DNA from: Phallusia mammillata
Lineage: Eukaryota > Chordata > Ascidiacea > Phlebobranchia > Ascidiidae
Reading direction: 5' to 3'
Assembly (NCBI GenBank): GCA_003260075.1
Contig: QLIY01000231.1
Coordinates: 24,278-88,277, forward strand
Length of the DNA: 64,000 bases
Of this stretch, positions 1 to 10,803 are shown in pieces; position 1 is the first letter of the stretch; each line of letters begins with the position of its first letter. The position numbers were made by a program, and so were the translations under genes. The notes beneath the pieces were generated by a model. The model was given only the letters and a program-made list of their open reading frames with translations, searched no databases and was not told where the DNA came from.

Positions 1-337
1 AGAACACTTGAAAATAATTATTACTTTAGACCCTATAAAATAATTATTACTTTAGACCCTAATTGATGAACAGTTCGGTGATTAACTAGATGCATAAATT
101 TTCGCAACAACGCCTTACTTTTACGATTATTGCCTTGCCGTTTTCAGAAAAGCAGCATTGTCAAAAATTAAAAAAAATATTTCGTAGAATGTTACTGTAA
201 AATTAGAATTAACCACTAAATGTGCAGTAGCTGTCTGGTATTTGTGTGCAAACAGCTTACAAAGAAATTGCCAGTCTACATATGTTTAACATTCATGTTC
301 AAATTTTCTTGATTTAAAATAAAATTCCAGGCTGACA
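1..337. other. 5' flank of the ZP-domain gene, no gene seen
   Basis: AT-rich sequence with no convincing coding content. A direct repeat of about 22 bp (a TAATTATTAC core followed by TTTAGACCCT) occurs twice within bases 14-61. A splice-acceptor-like TTCCAG ends at 330, seven bases before the next start codon, which fits either a 5' UTR intron or spliced-leader trans-splicing. Confidence 0.5.
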
Positions 338-3300
338 ATGGCTGCTACCAAGACTACGTTATTTCTTTTGACATTAACTTTACTTTATACTTCTGCCGAA
401 TGCCACCACATGTTGGGAGCCACTGCTTCATGGAAGGTTTATGAATACAACAAAAATTTCAAGGTGGGTTTTGCAGTGCTGTCTGTAAGTGTCCATCTAT
501 TGAGCGGAAATGGTGTTGCAGTTGCAGAGCTTTTGTTCAAAAAAATATTTTTTTTGGTGGTCATTGTGCCCCGTTAGCAAACAGGTAGCAGCAAAAACTT
601 TAAAATTGACACTAATACGTTTTGCTGTAAGTGCAAAAGAAACACATCAGCAACTTGTGGAATGTATTGTTATTTAATTTATCTTTACTGGAAATCAGCG
701 CTGATAGTACTTCCATAGTCGTGATGCCACCAGCTGGATTTTATTTGAACTAGTGACGTTATCTGGCGTCAGAGCAATCTTCAAAAGGAAAAAAAAAATA
801 TTCTAAACAGGCGCGTTAGGAACGTTTAAAACGTGAAATTTACTGAAGTTGTTATATGTTTCCAAAGGCATGTTGGTACGTTTTCCAATGTGTTATTCCT
901 CGAAACAATTAACAAGTTCCCACTATCGGTGCAACTATTACAGGTTCAATATAGCGCACAATTGTTCCAGCATGGCAGCTTCTCGTTTCCTGGATTTTAC
1001 GTTTCATTAGCGGATGTTCCCTTTAATGAAAGTGTAAACTTTTTGGATGTCAATAAAGTGGACTTTGACATGTCAGAAGATTGGTACATTTCACAATCAT
1101 TTGCCTACGCAGAAAATACGGATTCATACAAGCAGACTTTCTAGTGGGTATATAAAAACGTAAATGCGTTGAAGGATGCTGAAATTTTTGTATTTTAAGT
1201 TTAGAAAGCAGCGTATTCAGCTCATAAGCTATCTTACTTTATCTGGCCTTCATATTCAGCTCATAAGCTATCTTACTTTATCTGGCCTTCGACGACCATA
1301 ATGTCACACCAATTCAGTTCCAGAAAAAGTCTACTTGTTGACTAGCAATTTAGCTTTTATGTTCCAAAGCGCTTTAGGCAAATATATTTCTGGTTTTATG
1401 TATATTTCTTGTTAATTTCTTCAGCCAAGAGCAATGCTGTTGGGCGAGCAACATTTATGGAACCATTGTTGATTGGAGTATTCCATTTAGTATTGATCTG
1501 GCAGTACGCGATGACATCGGAAAACCGAATACATCTCCCGTTGCATTACAACTTCCAATCTTAACGTAATCTACGTTTTTTCCAGAACCAGAACCCAAAC
1601 GGTGACAATTCCATGTCAAAAACAGCAACCGAATTCGCACACACGTTGATAAGTTGCCTTTCTAGTAACATTTGGCGCTTATAAGCTTAAACGAAAGTTG
1701 TGTAGTTATTGTAAAATAAATACCTTCGACAACGATACATTTCCTTCCGTGGTTTATAATTTTTTTTGCATGAAAATAAAAAAGCGTGATTTAGCTTGTT
1801 CAGTTTGAGCATCACTACCAATCAAAAAAAAAAAGCGCTAATTGGTATTTTGTAAGCGCATTTTTTAACTTTCTAAAAAGATGTGTTGCATTCATTTTGC
1901 TTTGATGAAGATATCGTTTTTCACAAGACAAGTACCCATTTTTTAATCATGTCACTAGATTTTACGTCGGGTGTCCGGAAGCGATAAACATTCCGACTAT
2001 GGATGAAGACGACGATATAGTCACGTGCAGATTTGGGAATGTTCCCTTGGAAAAGGGTTTTGTCAAAAACAACTATCCATATATATCGCTAAACGAAGTA
2101 ATGCCAAGTATAGTAAAAATTTTGTTTTCAGTTCTGTCTTTATATCGTCTTAAGATATTTTAACTTCCGCTGAACCAACCAGCTTCATATAAATCGTTGT
2201 TAAGATCTGTACTCAAATGAAAACCAAAGGTATAAAGTTTAAAAAATTGTTTTTATACGATTAAATGCACTTAAAATATTCATTGTAGGCTACTAATGGC
2301 AATAAATATCTAAGCAACGTTTTCGAAAAGTTAGATTCCGCAACTTTAAATTGCCATTTTTCTAGGACAAACCGAATTGATTTTTAGGCCCCTTTTGAAA
2401 CCTTTAGTCAAATCTGGGGGGAATTTATTTTTTTGCAGCGCCCTTGTCAAATTCTATACAATGGTGGGGGATATCAAGAATCCGTTCCAGTTACAATTAT
2501 GGTTGAGGATCACAAACCACAAGAAGATGACAATGGATTTCGCAGCGGCAATTTTGAGCAAGCCTTATTCAGCTACATTCCACTTCAATTCCTTATCCAA
2601 CGTATGTCTTATCTAACAAAATAACATTGATTTAATACATATAAATAAATAATTCGTTGGTAAACTACCTAAGGTCCTAAGCGCATGTGCTCTAAATCCT
2701 TTTGCAGTTTTTTTTTATCTCTTTGGGAAGAAATGTGCGTGTAAACCACTATAGCGCTATAGCGTTGTGAAGTTGCTTAACTACGTGAAGTTGCTTAACT
2801 TTTCTAATGAAAGAAAGATTGGAAGCCGACACTAAAACCTTGTAAATTACGGTTGTACATTAACGTACCATATCGTTTAAGTTAGTTCGGGTTCGGGCCA
2901 AATTTGGGCTTTAAATTCTACCTTCCTTCGTAAATCAATGTAATAATGACCAATATGCGTTCGCACAGTGTGTAAATTAGTTGCAACGTACTGCCGTATA
3001 TCCTTATGTAGGTCATCGTTCAAATTAGTTTGTTCAGTGAACTTGACGTTTGGGCTTAATTTAAATCTTTTAAAAATGTTCGTTTTCGGGATTAACTATA
3101 CATGTCTCGTGACCTTACACAACCCAAATAGATGGGCTATACTCAACAAATAATTATTTCAAAGCAGCAGTCGTTTTATGCCATCAGTAACCCAGACCGA
3201 AATTTAGTTTGTTGTGGTTTGTTTTTGACCTTTCAAATGACTATGTTTCAGTAACTAAGACACCAGTTGGCTACTGCCCCACAAGATCACTCATGATCCC

Positions 3301-4588
3301 TCCAACTCCTGCTGAAGGAACCATCATTCCAATCGATTCGTTGACGTCAACCACCATAATCCTTATGGCAAGACCACCGGCTGGGGGGGGGGCAGTAAAT
3401 AACACAATTTATTTGCTGAAGAACGCTGTAAAACATTTGTTGTTGTTTTTAAAGAATTTCTAGGTTTAACGTGATGGGCATTCCTGGAGTAAACAAATCT
3501 TCAGTCGTTCGTCTGTCCAATGGCGACTACAAAAGTGATTTAACATTGCCACCTTTGACTGAATACAGAGGGCTATACTTGTTCTGCGTCACAGCAACTG
3601 ATAACTACGGGTAACTAAGTTATATTTTTTTACATTGTATTGTCTACTTCCACTTAATTCGCAATCCTAGTATAACCCTAATTTACAACTAGGTAAAACA
3701 TTGAAATAAAATTGCTCTGCAGCTTGTCGTGTGAAATGGTTTTGTGCGTTGTTTAATTTTCTGTTTGAGACAATCAAAACTGGTGAGATAAAAAAAAAGA
3801 TGCGGTAAGAAAACATTAAACGAATATTTGCTTGATTGACGCGTAGTGGCAAATGTAGGTGCATTTCAATGATTAATTGTTTTCTTTCATATCTTCCAAA
3901 ATCGATTTCATGCGTTTGGGCCGTGAGAAATGCAAACGGGTGTTACTGTTAATACGAAAATGGCAACTTTTAATGCTGGTTATAATTTTTTGCAGAATCA
4001 CCTCACAACCACATTGCTTCAAACTGCTTGTTGAACGTAAGTTCCTCTTTACTAAATTCGTTATCCATTTGTCAAATCATTTATTTTGCAAAAAGATGGC
4101 GGGCCAACCTGTGGATCAGACAACGCTGGCTGCAGTGACACTTGCAATGTTGGTTTGACCGACCAATCTTCCTTGATATGTTCGTGTGATCGAAGTTGTT
4201 GGGAATTATCGGATGATCAAAAAACTTGCATACGTATGTTATTGGATATAACTTCTGCTGAAAACTCGGTTCATATGGTGTTTATGGTATTTGTAAAATA
4301 TATTTTTAGCAAAGGTCGAGATGTCCTGTGGTTCGACAATCGACATATCGGTGGAGAACTGTGCAGCGGATGGGGCCGTTGGAATAGGCGGGTATGCGAA
4401 TAACAATATTAATGATGTTCCTATTGAATGTCGTCCGATTGACAGCGGAGTTTATACAGCGTTTAGTTTCCAGGCTGATCAGTGCAACACCATCAGAAAG
4501 GTAAGCTTTAATTTTTCCGAAAATGAACCCAAACCCAAACCCAACAGACCGAAAACTTAAAAATTGCGGGAATTAATAGTTGTTTGAT

Positions 4589-4650
<62 letters not shown>

Positions 4651-5893
4651 ATGTTAGTACAGAATGTTTGAAAGATTACGGAAATTGTTTGTAATAGAGA
4701 GCAAAAGAATTAAACAATAACATCACAACGTACACAAAATTGTCTTGGATTTAGATCTGCTTTTAGAAAAAAATATATTTTAATGTTAAAACTTATCAAC
4801 ACAATGATAACAAAACTTCACTAAACCCTTTACACTTACACCAAAAGTATAATAATAGCATAATTAAGGAAAACTCAGTGGAAGTTCGGTACGAAAACAC
4901 CGTGCAAATATGGGTGAAGGATCCCACTCAGGACGTACCTAAAGACAACAGCACAATCACCCGTGGACTCTGGTACAAAGTGCCGTTAGCCTGTCGAATA
5001 CCAAAATACGTCAGTGTGAACGGGACTTTTTTCCCCGAGGACAACGTTGTGGAGATCGGGACTATAGAAGGGATGGGAGATTACACAGTTACTTTTGACT
5101 TTTACAAAGATTATACATTTGAGGTAAATGATCCTGTCACTTCTTGCATGCATGTTTAAGTGCATAGTTGGTAGACGTAGGTATCTTGCGTTTAAGGATG
5201 GATGATAGTCTTTATGTTTGCCACTTTGATTCCCTTGCGCAAGAAATTTAAATGCCACTGGTCCAATTTAGTTGTATGTAAGGGCAAACTAAGAGAGGGT
5301 CCAACCAATGTTTCCTATTCTTCCTCAATGTCTCCCTGGAGCACACACCTTTCAAGCACTTATATTGTGATAAAGTTCCGCAAGTGCGTAGCAGTGGGAG
5401 CAGTGTTAATACTCTCGATGAACTAAGGTTTGTTCCGCCTTTCGAGATTCTTCTGCTATGCAAAAAGTTTTTAATAGATACCATTACATAGTTCGAGTGA
5501 GAAATATTTCTGAATATGACCAAATTTGTTTTATTTAAATTTCCGCTCTAGTGAACCGGGGTGTTCCTTTACTGTACACATTTTTTTTCAAGCCCAAACC
5601 ACCGATGGAACATATGTATTAACTCTTTCTATACTGTTATTTACCTGCAGAGCACGTTCTCTCCCTACGACTACCCTGTGGTTTACAAATTGGAATCGGA
5701 TATATTTTTCGGTATAGCTGCTGAGGTAAAACCACAAATGGACGGCTTAGAACTTTTGACAGTTTTTTGCAATGCTTATCCCGACCCGAATCCGGGCAAT
5801 ATTGCGCCTTTGGTGATGATAAAAGACGGGTACGCGTTTGCAAATTTTCCGATGTTTTGATTAAGCATTAAGAAAAAAATGCCTTTGGGCAAT

Positions 5894-5971
<78 letters not shown>

Positions 5972-7226
5972 AGGTATGCAGTTAGCATTTTATAATTTTT
6001 GCATTGAAAATTGTAAAAATGCTTGTAACACGACCTACCAAAATTAAAATTTACCATAAAAGTTTGTAAAATTGCAGGTGTTTGTTGGATTCGACGATGG
6101 TTAAACACAATTCCGAAGACCCAATGAAAAACCTCTTTTCGATTGGAGCTTTCCGCTTTAAATATGGCCTTGAAGGCATTGACAGCAATACCAACGTCAT
6201 AATTAAGGTGAGCTTCAAAATTTATGAGAAACATTTTGAACTGCATGTATAGATACCATGTAAGACTGCCGCGTACTATTGCACTGCTTTGTTTATTTTT
6301 GCAACACTGCTTTGTTTATTTTTATAACACCACTTTGTTTATTTTTGTAACATTGCTTTGTTTATTTTTGTAACACTGCTTTGTTTATTTCATTGCATGC
6401 TGAAAAGTGCTAAACGGTTTTGCTTAACATTATGACCGCCACCGATCCTCCTACACTATAAATGCTTTTTCAAGGAGTTTTTAATTATATTTGTTGGTTA
6501 CTCACAAAAAAACAGGATATGTTAAACTTTAGCCTTTAAAAATGTTATGCTTGACTGTTTTCATTTTTTAATCATCTTGGCCAAAAAAGGATGCAGAAAG
6601 CAATTATTTATTTTAGTGCGAAGTAATGATCTGCGTGAAAGAAGAATCAGAAAATTGTATCGCTCTTCAGACCAGTTGTCCAAATTCAAGGAATAGTGAC
6701 GCACAACCGAGAGAATCGGTCAGCTTCAGGTAATTCGATTTGTAATTTGATTTGAAACAAATTCAGGTACACGAATATCTTCTAATAAAACTCTTACAAT
6801 CTGCATGCATTTTAAAGCGTAATCAGACGAATTTTCCTGAACAATGACGTCGATTCTGATTCGGTTTCGCCAACCAGAGATCCAAATGTCACAGAGTCTG
6901 AAATCATTGAAATGCCAAATTCATTTTGGGTACGAGTTGCTGAAGAAGGTGAGAAAATGTTAGCGTGGAGGTCTTATATCAAACAAAACTAGAACCTTTC
7001 CCAAACGGTGACCGAATTTTTTTAACGTTGCCAAAGAATTATAAAATGATTTTTCTTTCTTGCAGAAGCTCCTCCATCAAATACCGGATCAGGCACGTCC
7101 GTTGGTGTTATCCTGGGTGCAACGCTGGGCGTCATCATTGTTTTGCTGCTTATTGCACTTATTGCAATGGTTGCCTCAAAAAACAACCAAAGGTTTTTTC
7201 CATCATACCGCACCACCACAGCCTGA
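338..7226 (+). CDS. EGF and ZP-domain type I membrane protein
   Basis: Sixteen exons join in frame to about 795 residues: 338-463, 944-1143, 1425-1565, 1959-2097, 2439-2601, 3252-~3384, 3464-3610, 3996-4036, 4096-4233, 4310-4500, 4869-5123, 5651-5829, 6078-6207, 6617-6729, 6818-6948, 7066-7226. Order: signal peptide (MAATKTTLFLLTLTLL); an N-terminal module with CCW, a SSPV-like TSPVALQLP, an acidic MDEDDDIVTCRF segment and IPLQFLI, resembling a module repeated in many marine-invertebrate ectodomains; a Cys-rich EGF-like domain (exon 9); a ZP domain (exons 10-14) with the ZP-C type CEVMICV and later cysteines; a stalk; one TM helix (exon 16) and a short cytoplasmic tail. Such proteins polymerise or act as receptors at cell surfaces; the specific role is not known. 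Exon 6 runs into the G-run at 3383, so its donor is not visible. The exon at 4869 uses an AAG acceptor, chosen because it keeps phase. Confidence 0.82.
1214..1291. repeat. 39-bp direct repeat, two copies
   Basis: The unit starting TATTCAGCTCATAAGC is present twice, at 1214 and 1253, almost perfectly, inside intron 2 of the ZP-domain gene. It looks like a recent local duplication. Confidence 0.85.
3383..3392. other. Run of exactly 10 G, probable assembly gap
   Basis: The run sits exactly at the 3' end of coding exon 6 of the ZP-domain gene, where a GT donor is expected. Read literally it gives an extra Gly stretch and no in-phase donor. If the exon ends GCT-GG the next exon at 3464 joins in frame. 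The run is therefore best read as missing sequence. Confidence 0.65.
4591..4648. other. 58-base G-run, probable gap
   Basis: Pure G tract in intron 10 of the ZP-domain gene, with no interruption by any other base. Natural homopolymers of this length are rare and would be expected as C-runs equally often; none is present in the window. Confidence 0.6.
5894..5970. other. 77-base G-run, probable gap
   Basis: Uninterrupted G tract in intron 12 of the ZP-domain gene. The apparent polyproline ORF on the minus strand here is an artefact of the tract. Confidence 0.6.
6283..6391. repeat. 23-bp minisatellite, about 4.5 copies
   Basis: The unit ACTGCTTTGTTTATTTTTG plus four bases recurs at 6283, 6306, 6329, 6352 and partly 6375, with one or two changes per copy. 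It lies in intron 13 of the ZP-domain gene. Confidence 0.85.
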
Positions 7227-7547
7227 CTGAAACTTGATTCTGAAAACTATTGAAACAGTTACGCAATTAAGTCTAAAATCTACTTTATAGTTAATTTGCT
7301 TTTGTAACATAGAGTTTTAAAAACGAATATCAAAATTCTTTTGTTAATTTTTTTCTAAAAGGATTAAATCGCACAGCGTTTTACCGTTTTCTAGCGATTT
7401 GATGTTTTTCTAAAACAATGTTGACTGTGTTTGTCCAGTTAAAATCACTGCGTGCAAAAATTTAGCTAAAAACAATAAATTCAAACCAGCTATCTATATG
7501 AGAGGAAACAACCTAACTGTTTTATTATGTGAAACCATTACCTAGAC

Positions 7548-7660
7548 CAGTGGTTCTCAACCTTTCATGCATCGTGGCCCAATTTAAGTAACCCCTTAGG
7601 ACCCGGAGCTCATCAAAAAATGCAAATAAAAAACTGACTTAACTTACAGTCCAGGATCTA
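7548..7660 (+). mobile_element. Left end of a hAT-like element
   Basis: Begins with CAGTGGTTCTCAACC, a typical hAT-type terminal sequence, followed by wording common in such elements (TCGTGGCCCAA, AACCCCTTAGGAC). No matching right end or target-site duplication was found, so only the left terminus can be supported; the end coordinate is arbitrary. Confidence 0.45.
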
Positions 7661-7729
7661 TCAGGATTGGCATTAATTTCAAGAAAAAAGACGGAATAAA
7701 TATTAAGACATTGAATAGGCCCTGCGTAC

Positions 7730-8249
7730 CTCAACACGGACAGCGCCCATGTTAAACGATATGCTGAATTTGGATTTCTTTTCTGAAAACTTTCTGTAAA
7801 CGCGTGGATTAATTGAGTACATGTACGTAGTAACGAATGTTGTCTCGGTCACTGACAAGGACACGTGGAAATCAATAAGACAGGAGCAAGCACCCGCTAT
7901 AAAGCAGGTTTCAATAACGCAGGAACGATCAAACACGGTTTTCAGCAAAGAAAACTTACATCCAGAAAATGGCATAATAAATTAATTGCATCTCAGAAGT
8001 AACGCTTACCGGAGTTCTGGGCCAGGATTAACAGACAACCCAAACATTGCAGGTCATCGACAAACACATCAAATGCATACTTACAGGGCTACAAATTTAA
8101 TTACACGACTACAAATTTAATGCAAAAGAAAAAAAATGAGGGGTACGTTCTATCACATTTGTGTCGCAAGTTTTCTTTCTTTACAGTCGATCAGTACCAC
8201 CAGTGGCCCAACCCCATAGTTTTCTCGAGCACCGGATGTAAAAGGAAAA
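7730..8249 (-). CDS. Two orphan candidate exons, unknown protein
   Basis: On the minus strand, 8249-8185 and 7896-7730 both have acceptor- and donor-like signals (TATTTTAG and GTAAAG; CTTTATAG and GTACGC). Their phases agree, giving a continuous reading that passes through REN-YGVGPLVVLID and then VTETTFVTTYMYSIN. The second exon reads as a beta-rich, possibly extracellular segment. No start, stop, further exon or family was recognised. It may be part of a degenerate gene or carried in the transposon debris that fills this stretch. Confidence 0.25.
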
Positions 8250-9477
8250 CTAAAATACATGACAACTTGCCAAGCATTTATTGTGGCATGTACAAATGCC
8301 ACTCCTATAGCCTTACCTATACATGATTTGCTTTCAACCCCGGTATTCAAATTTTAATCTTTGATGCAGAATTTGGCAAACTTTGAAAGAGATCATGAAA
8401 GACGTAACCTCAGGTTAACAAGTTAATTTGCTTCTTTTTAAAGTATTCCCACACACGTTGCATCACAGACACTACTAAACATAAATTCAAGGATTGTGGC
8501 AAACAATAGCCTCTCTTTGTAACCTATAATAAAAGAACAAAGCTTTGCTCCGCACGGCATAGTGGTACACCCAAAATTGAGGGCAACTTGATAAAACCAC
8601 GGTCCTTTTCCCTCGGCAAAGTATCAATGAACTATAAATAGACGAATCGTTGTTGGCAGAAAAATACTAATTACGACACCTTTTTTCTCTGCAGTTTTTG
8701 TTGAATATAGTGCATGAATGTGATTTAGTGCTTATAATCCGTTTTGATGGAATTGTTGTCATTTTATGCTTTAACTTTAGAAGGTTAGCCTAACTGAGGT
8801 CAACAGAAAAACTTCGGGTCGCTATACCATAGGCGCCGACTTTAAATTTTTCCCGGGTATGCCATATTATATGACGTCACAAAATGACGTCATGAAATAC
8901 CAAATTCATTTCCTGTCGCTACGTAGGGTGAGACTACGTTAAAGCTTGCAGTATATGAGTTTATTCAACGCAATTCCACTACCAGGCCCTTCTGCTTCTG
9001 TTGCAAATCAACGCAAGTTTGTGCGCGGTAACACACCGAAAATGGGACCCACTTGCCGAAAGGGGAGGCGGAGCAATAAAGATAAAAAGATTTAGCTCGG
9101 ACATTACCTTACGTTGCAAATTACTATAATGGAAAAACATTTTTTTTCTCCGGTAACATCTACAAAAATGCTTTGTTTTCACAAAACAATGCGCACACAC
9201 TTCTGGCTAAAAAATCGTTCCATATACGTTTTCAAGTCGTTTGTTTCGTTTACAGCTTGTAGCCTATTTAACGCAGTGAATTGTATGTGATGCATTATTA
9301 CTTTTGAAGTTTAGTGTACTTCAAACGAAGTCCTAAACTGCCAGAAACTTTCGACAAGCTAACACGCTAGTTAAAGTACCAACCTTACGTTTGTCACGTA
9401 ACAATAAGTGTTGTTGTTTTTTTTCGGTTAAAACTAGAGATGTACCGAATATTCGGTTTGCCGGATTTATTCGGCCN

Positions 9478-9899
9478 TAGGCCCAGAATATGAATTTCGT
9501 CTTTCAAAAGGTGGATATAGGTATACAGTGCAGTGTGCGAGCAACCCACTTTTAAGTGGAAACTTGTGTTTGGAAAGAACTATTTCTTTGGTATGCACCT
9601 TAAAAGCAAACAAACAGTAGTGTGAAGTTTAAAACTGTTTTTTAAACTTCTTTCTGCATTAAAGGTATGCGTATGTGTAAAGTTTAAAGACACCTCATCA
9701 CTATATGTTTTTTTGCAAACTGTACTTGTAAACTTAATTTCGTTTTTTTTATTTGAATTCGATTTCATGCTAGGTCTGTTGCATAGGTTTAGTTGCAACT
9801 AATAAAACACAGTTATATTCGTATTGAAGCATTGATCGGCAGTTGTTAGTATAAGTTCCTTTGATCCAATCTTCCTTCTGAATATAAAAATGTTTTGTT
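9478..9899 (-). repeat. Duplicate of the CARNMT1 3' end
   Basis: This stretch matches 10505-10926 with scattered substitutions and small indels. It contains a complete second version of the terminal CARNMT1 exon (9770-9877, minus), with the same acceptor and stop and one changed residue near the end (QQT instead of QHT). It is bounded by the single n at 9477 and the 10-G run at 9900-9909. An allelic contig wrongly placed in the scaffold explains this better than a true exon duplication. Confidence 0.7.
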
Positions 9900-9909
9900 G
9901 GGGGGGGGG
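9900..9909. other. Run of exactly 10 G, probable gap
   Basis: It ends the duplicated CARNMT1 segment precisely: the paralogous sequence at 10926 continues past the matching point, whereas here the G-run starts. Confidence 0.65.
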
Positions 9910-10803
9910 TACTGTTTAAATTCCAATGCTTCTTGAAGACGTTACAATTGCCATGGATGTGATGAATGCGAATAATTCATGGGTTGTGAAATAACCTGAT
10001 TGAAATCAATTGTGTACGGTACTTAATTGGTTCGTATCAGAATAATTTTCATGAAGCAATAACGCATGACTAACGTTGGTCCGATTCTCGGGTATGCGAC
10101 ATACCCGAAGTTTTCGTCCGGGTATGCCTGGGCCTGGCACACCCGTATTCGGCGCCTATGCGCTATACCCTTTTCTGTGTCCGCCCCCGTGAACATAACG
10201 ATTAATAGCATCGCGTTCAACTGTTTTGTGTGTAATAGGGGTGTCTTAAAAAGGCTCTTGATCATCCCGTTATTTTTGCATACCCACTGTAACCAATTTT
10301 TGGGTACCACCGCGTTAACAGTTGGCCACAGCGGTCAAGTAGTAGTTTTTTAACTTAAACAGCAATTGCAGTAGTTCAAATTCTTCCCAACAGTACTTGA
10401 ACACGAACTTTTGAATCACTTGGCATGCCACGACTCATCACTTCGCGTGACAACACACGCACAAGTGGCAGGGTTTACCGAGCCCTTGTGTAAACGTATG
10501 TAGGCCTACAATATTAAATTCGTCTTTTGAAACGTGGATGTTGGTATGCAGTGCAGTGTGCGTGTAACCCACTATTAAATGGAAACGTTTTTCACTCCAA
10601 ACCCAACTTGTGTTTGGAATAAACTATTTCTTTGGTAGGTTTTGCGCCTTGAAAGCAAACAATGTGAAGTTTAGAACTGATTTTTAAACTTCTTGCTGCA
10701 TTAAAAGGTACGAAAATGTGGAGAAGTTTAAAGACACATCTTGTTTTAGCAAACTGTACTTGTAAAACTTAGTTTAGCGTTTTTATTTGAATTTAATTTC
10801 ATG

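Larger units (their letters stand above)
8828..10160. mobile_element. hAT-like element with 8-bp TSD, interrupted
   Basis: Ends are CATAGGCGCCGA and TCGGCGCCTATG in inverted orientation. Both sides carry the 8-bp direct repeat CGCTATAC (8820-8827 and 10161-10168), the target-site size of hAT elements. No transposase is visible, so it is non-autonomous. The middle (9478-9909) holds an n, a copy of the last CARNMT1 exon and a 10-G run, and probably does not belong to the element; without it the element would be about 0.9 kb. Confidence 0.75.

Noticed and set aside
5894-5970. Polyproline ORF on the minus strand (also near 51780)
   Set aside because: It is only the complement of a pure G-run that is probably a gap placeholder.
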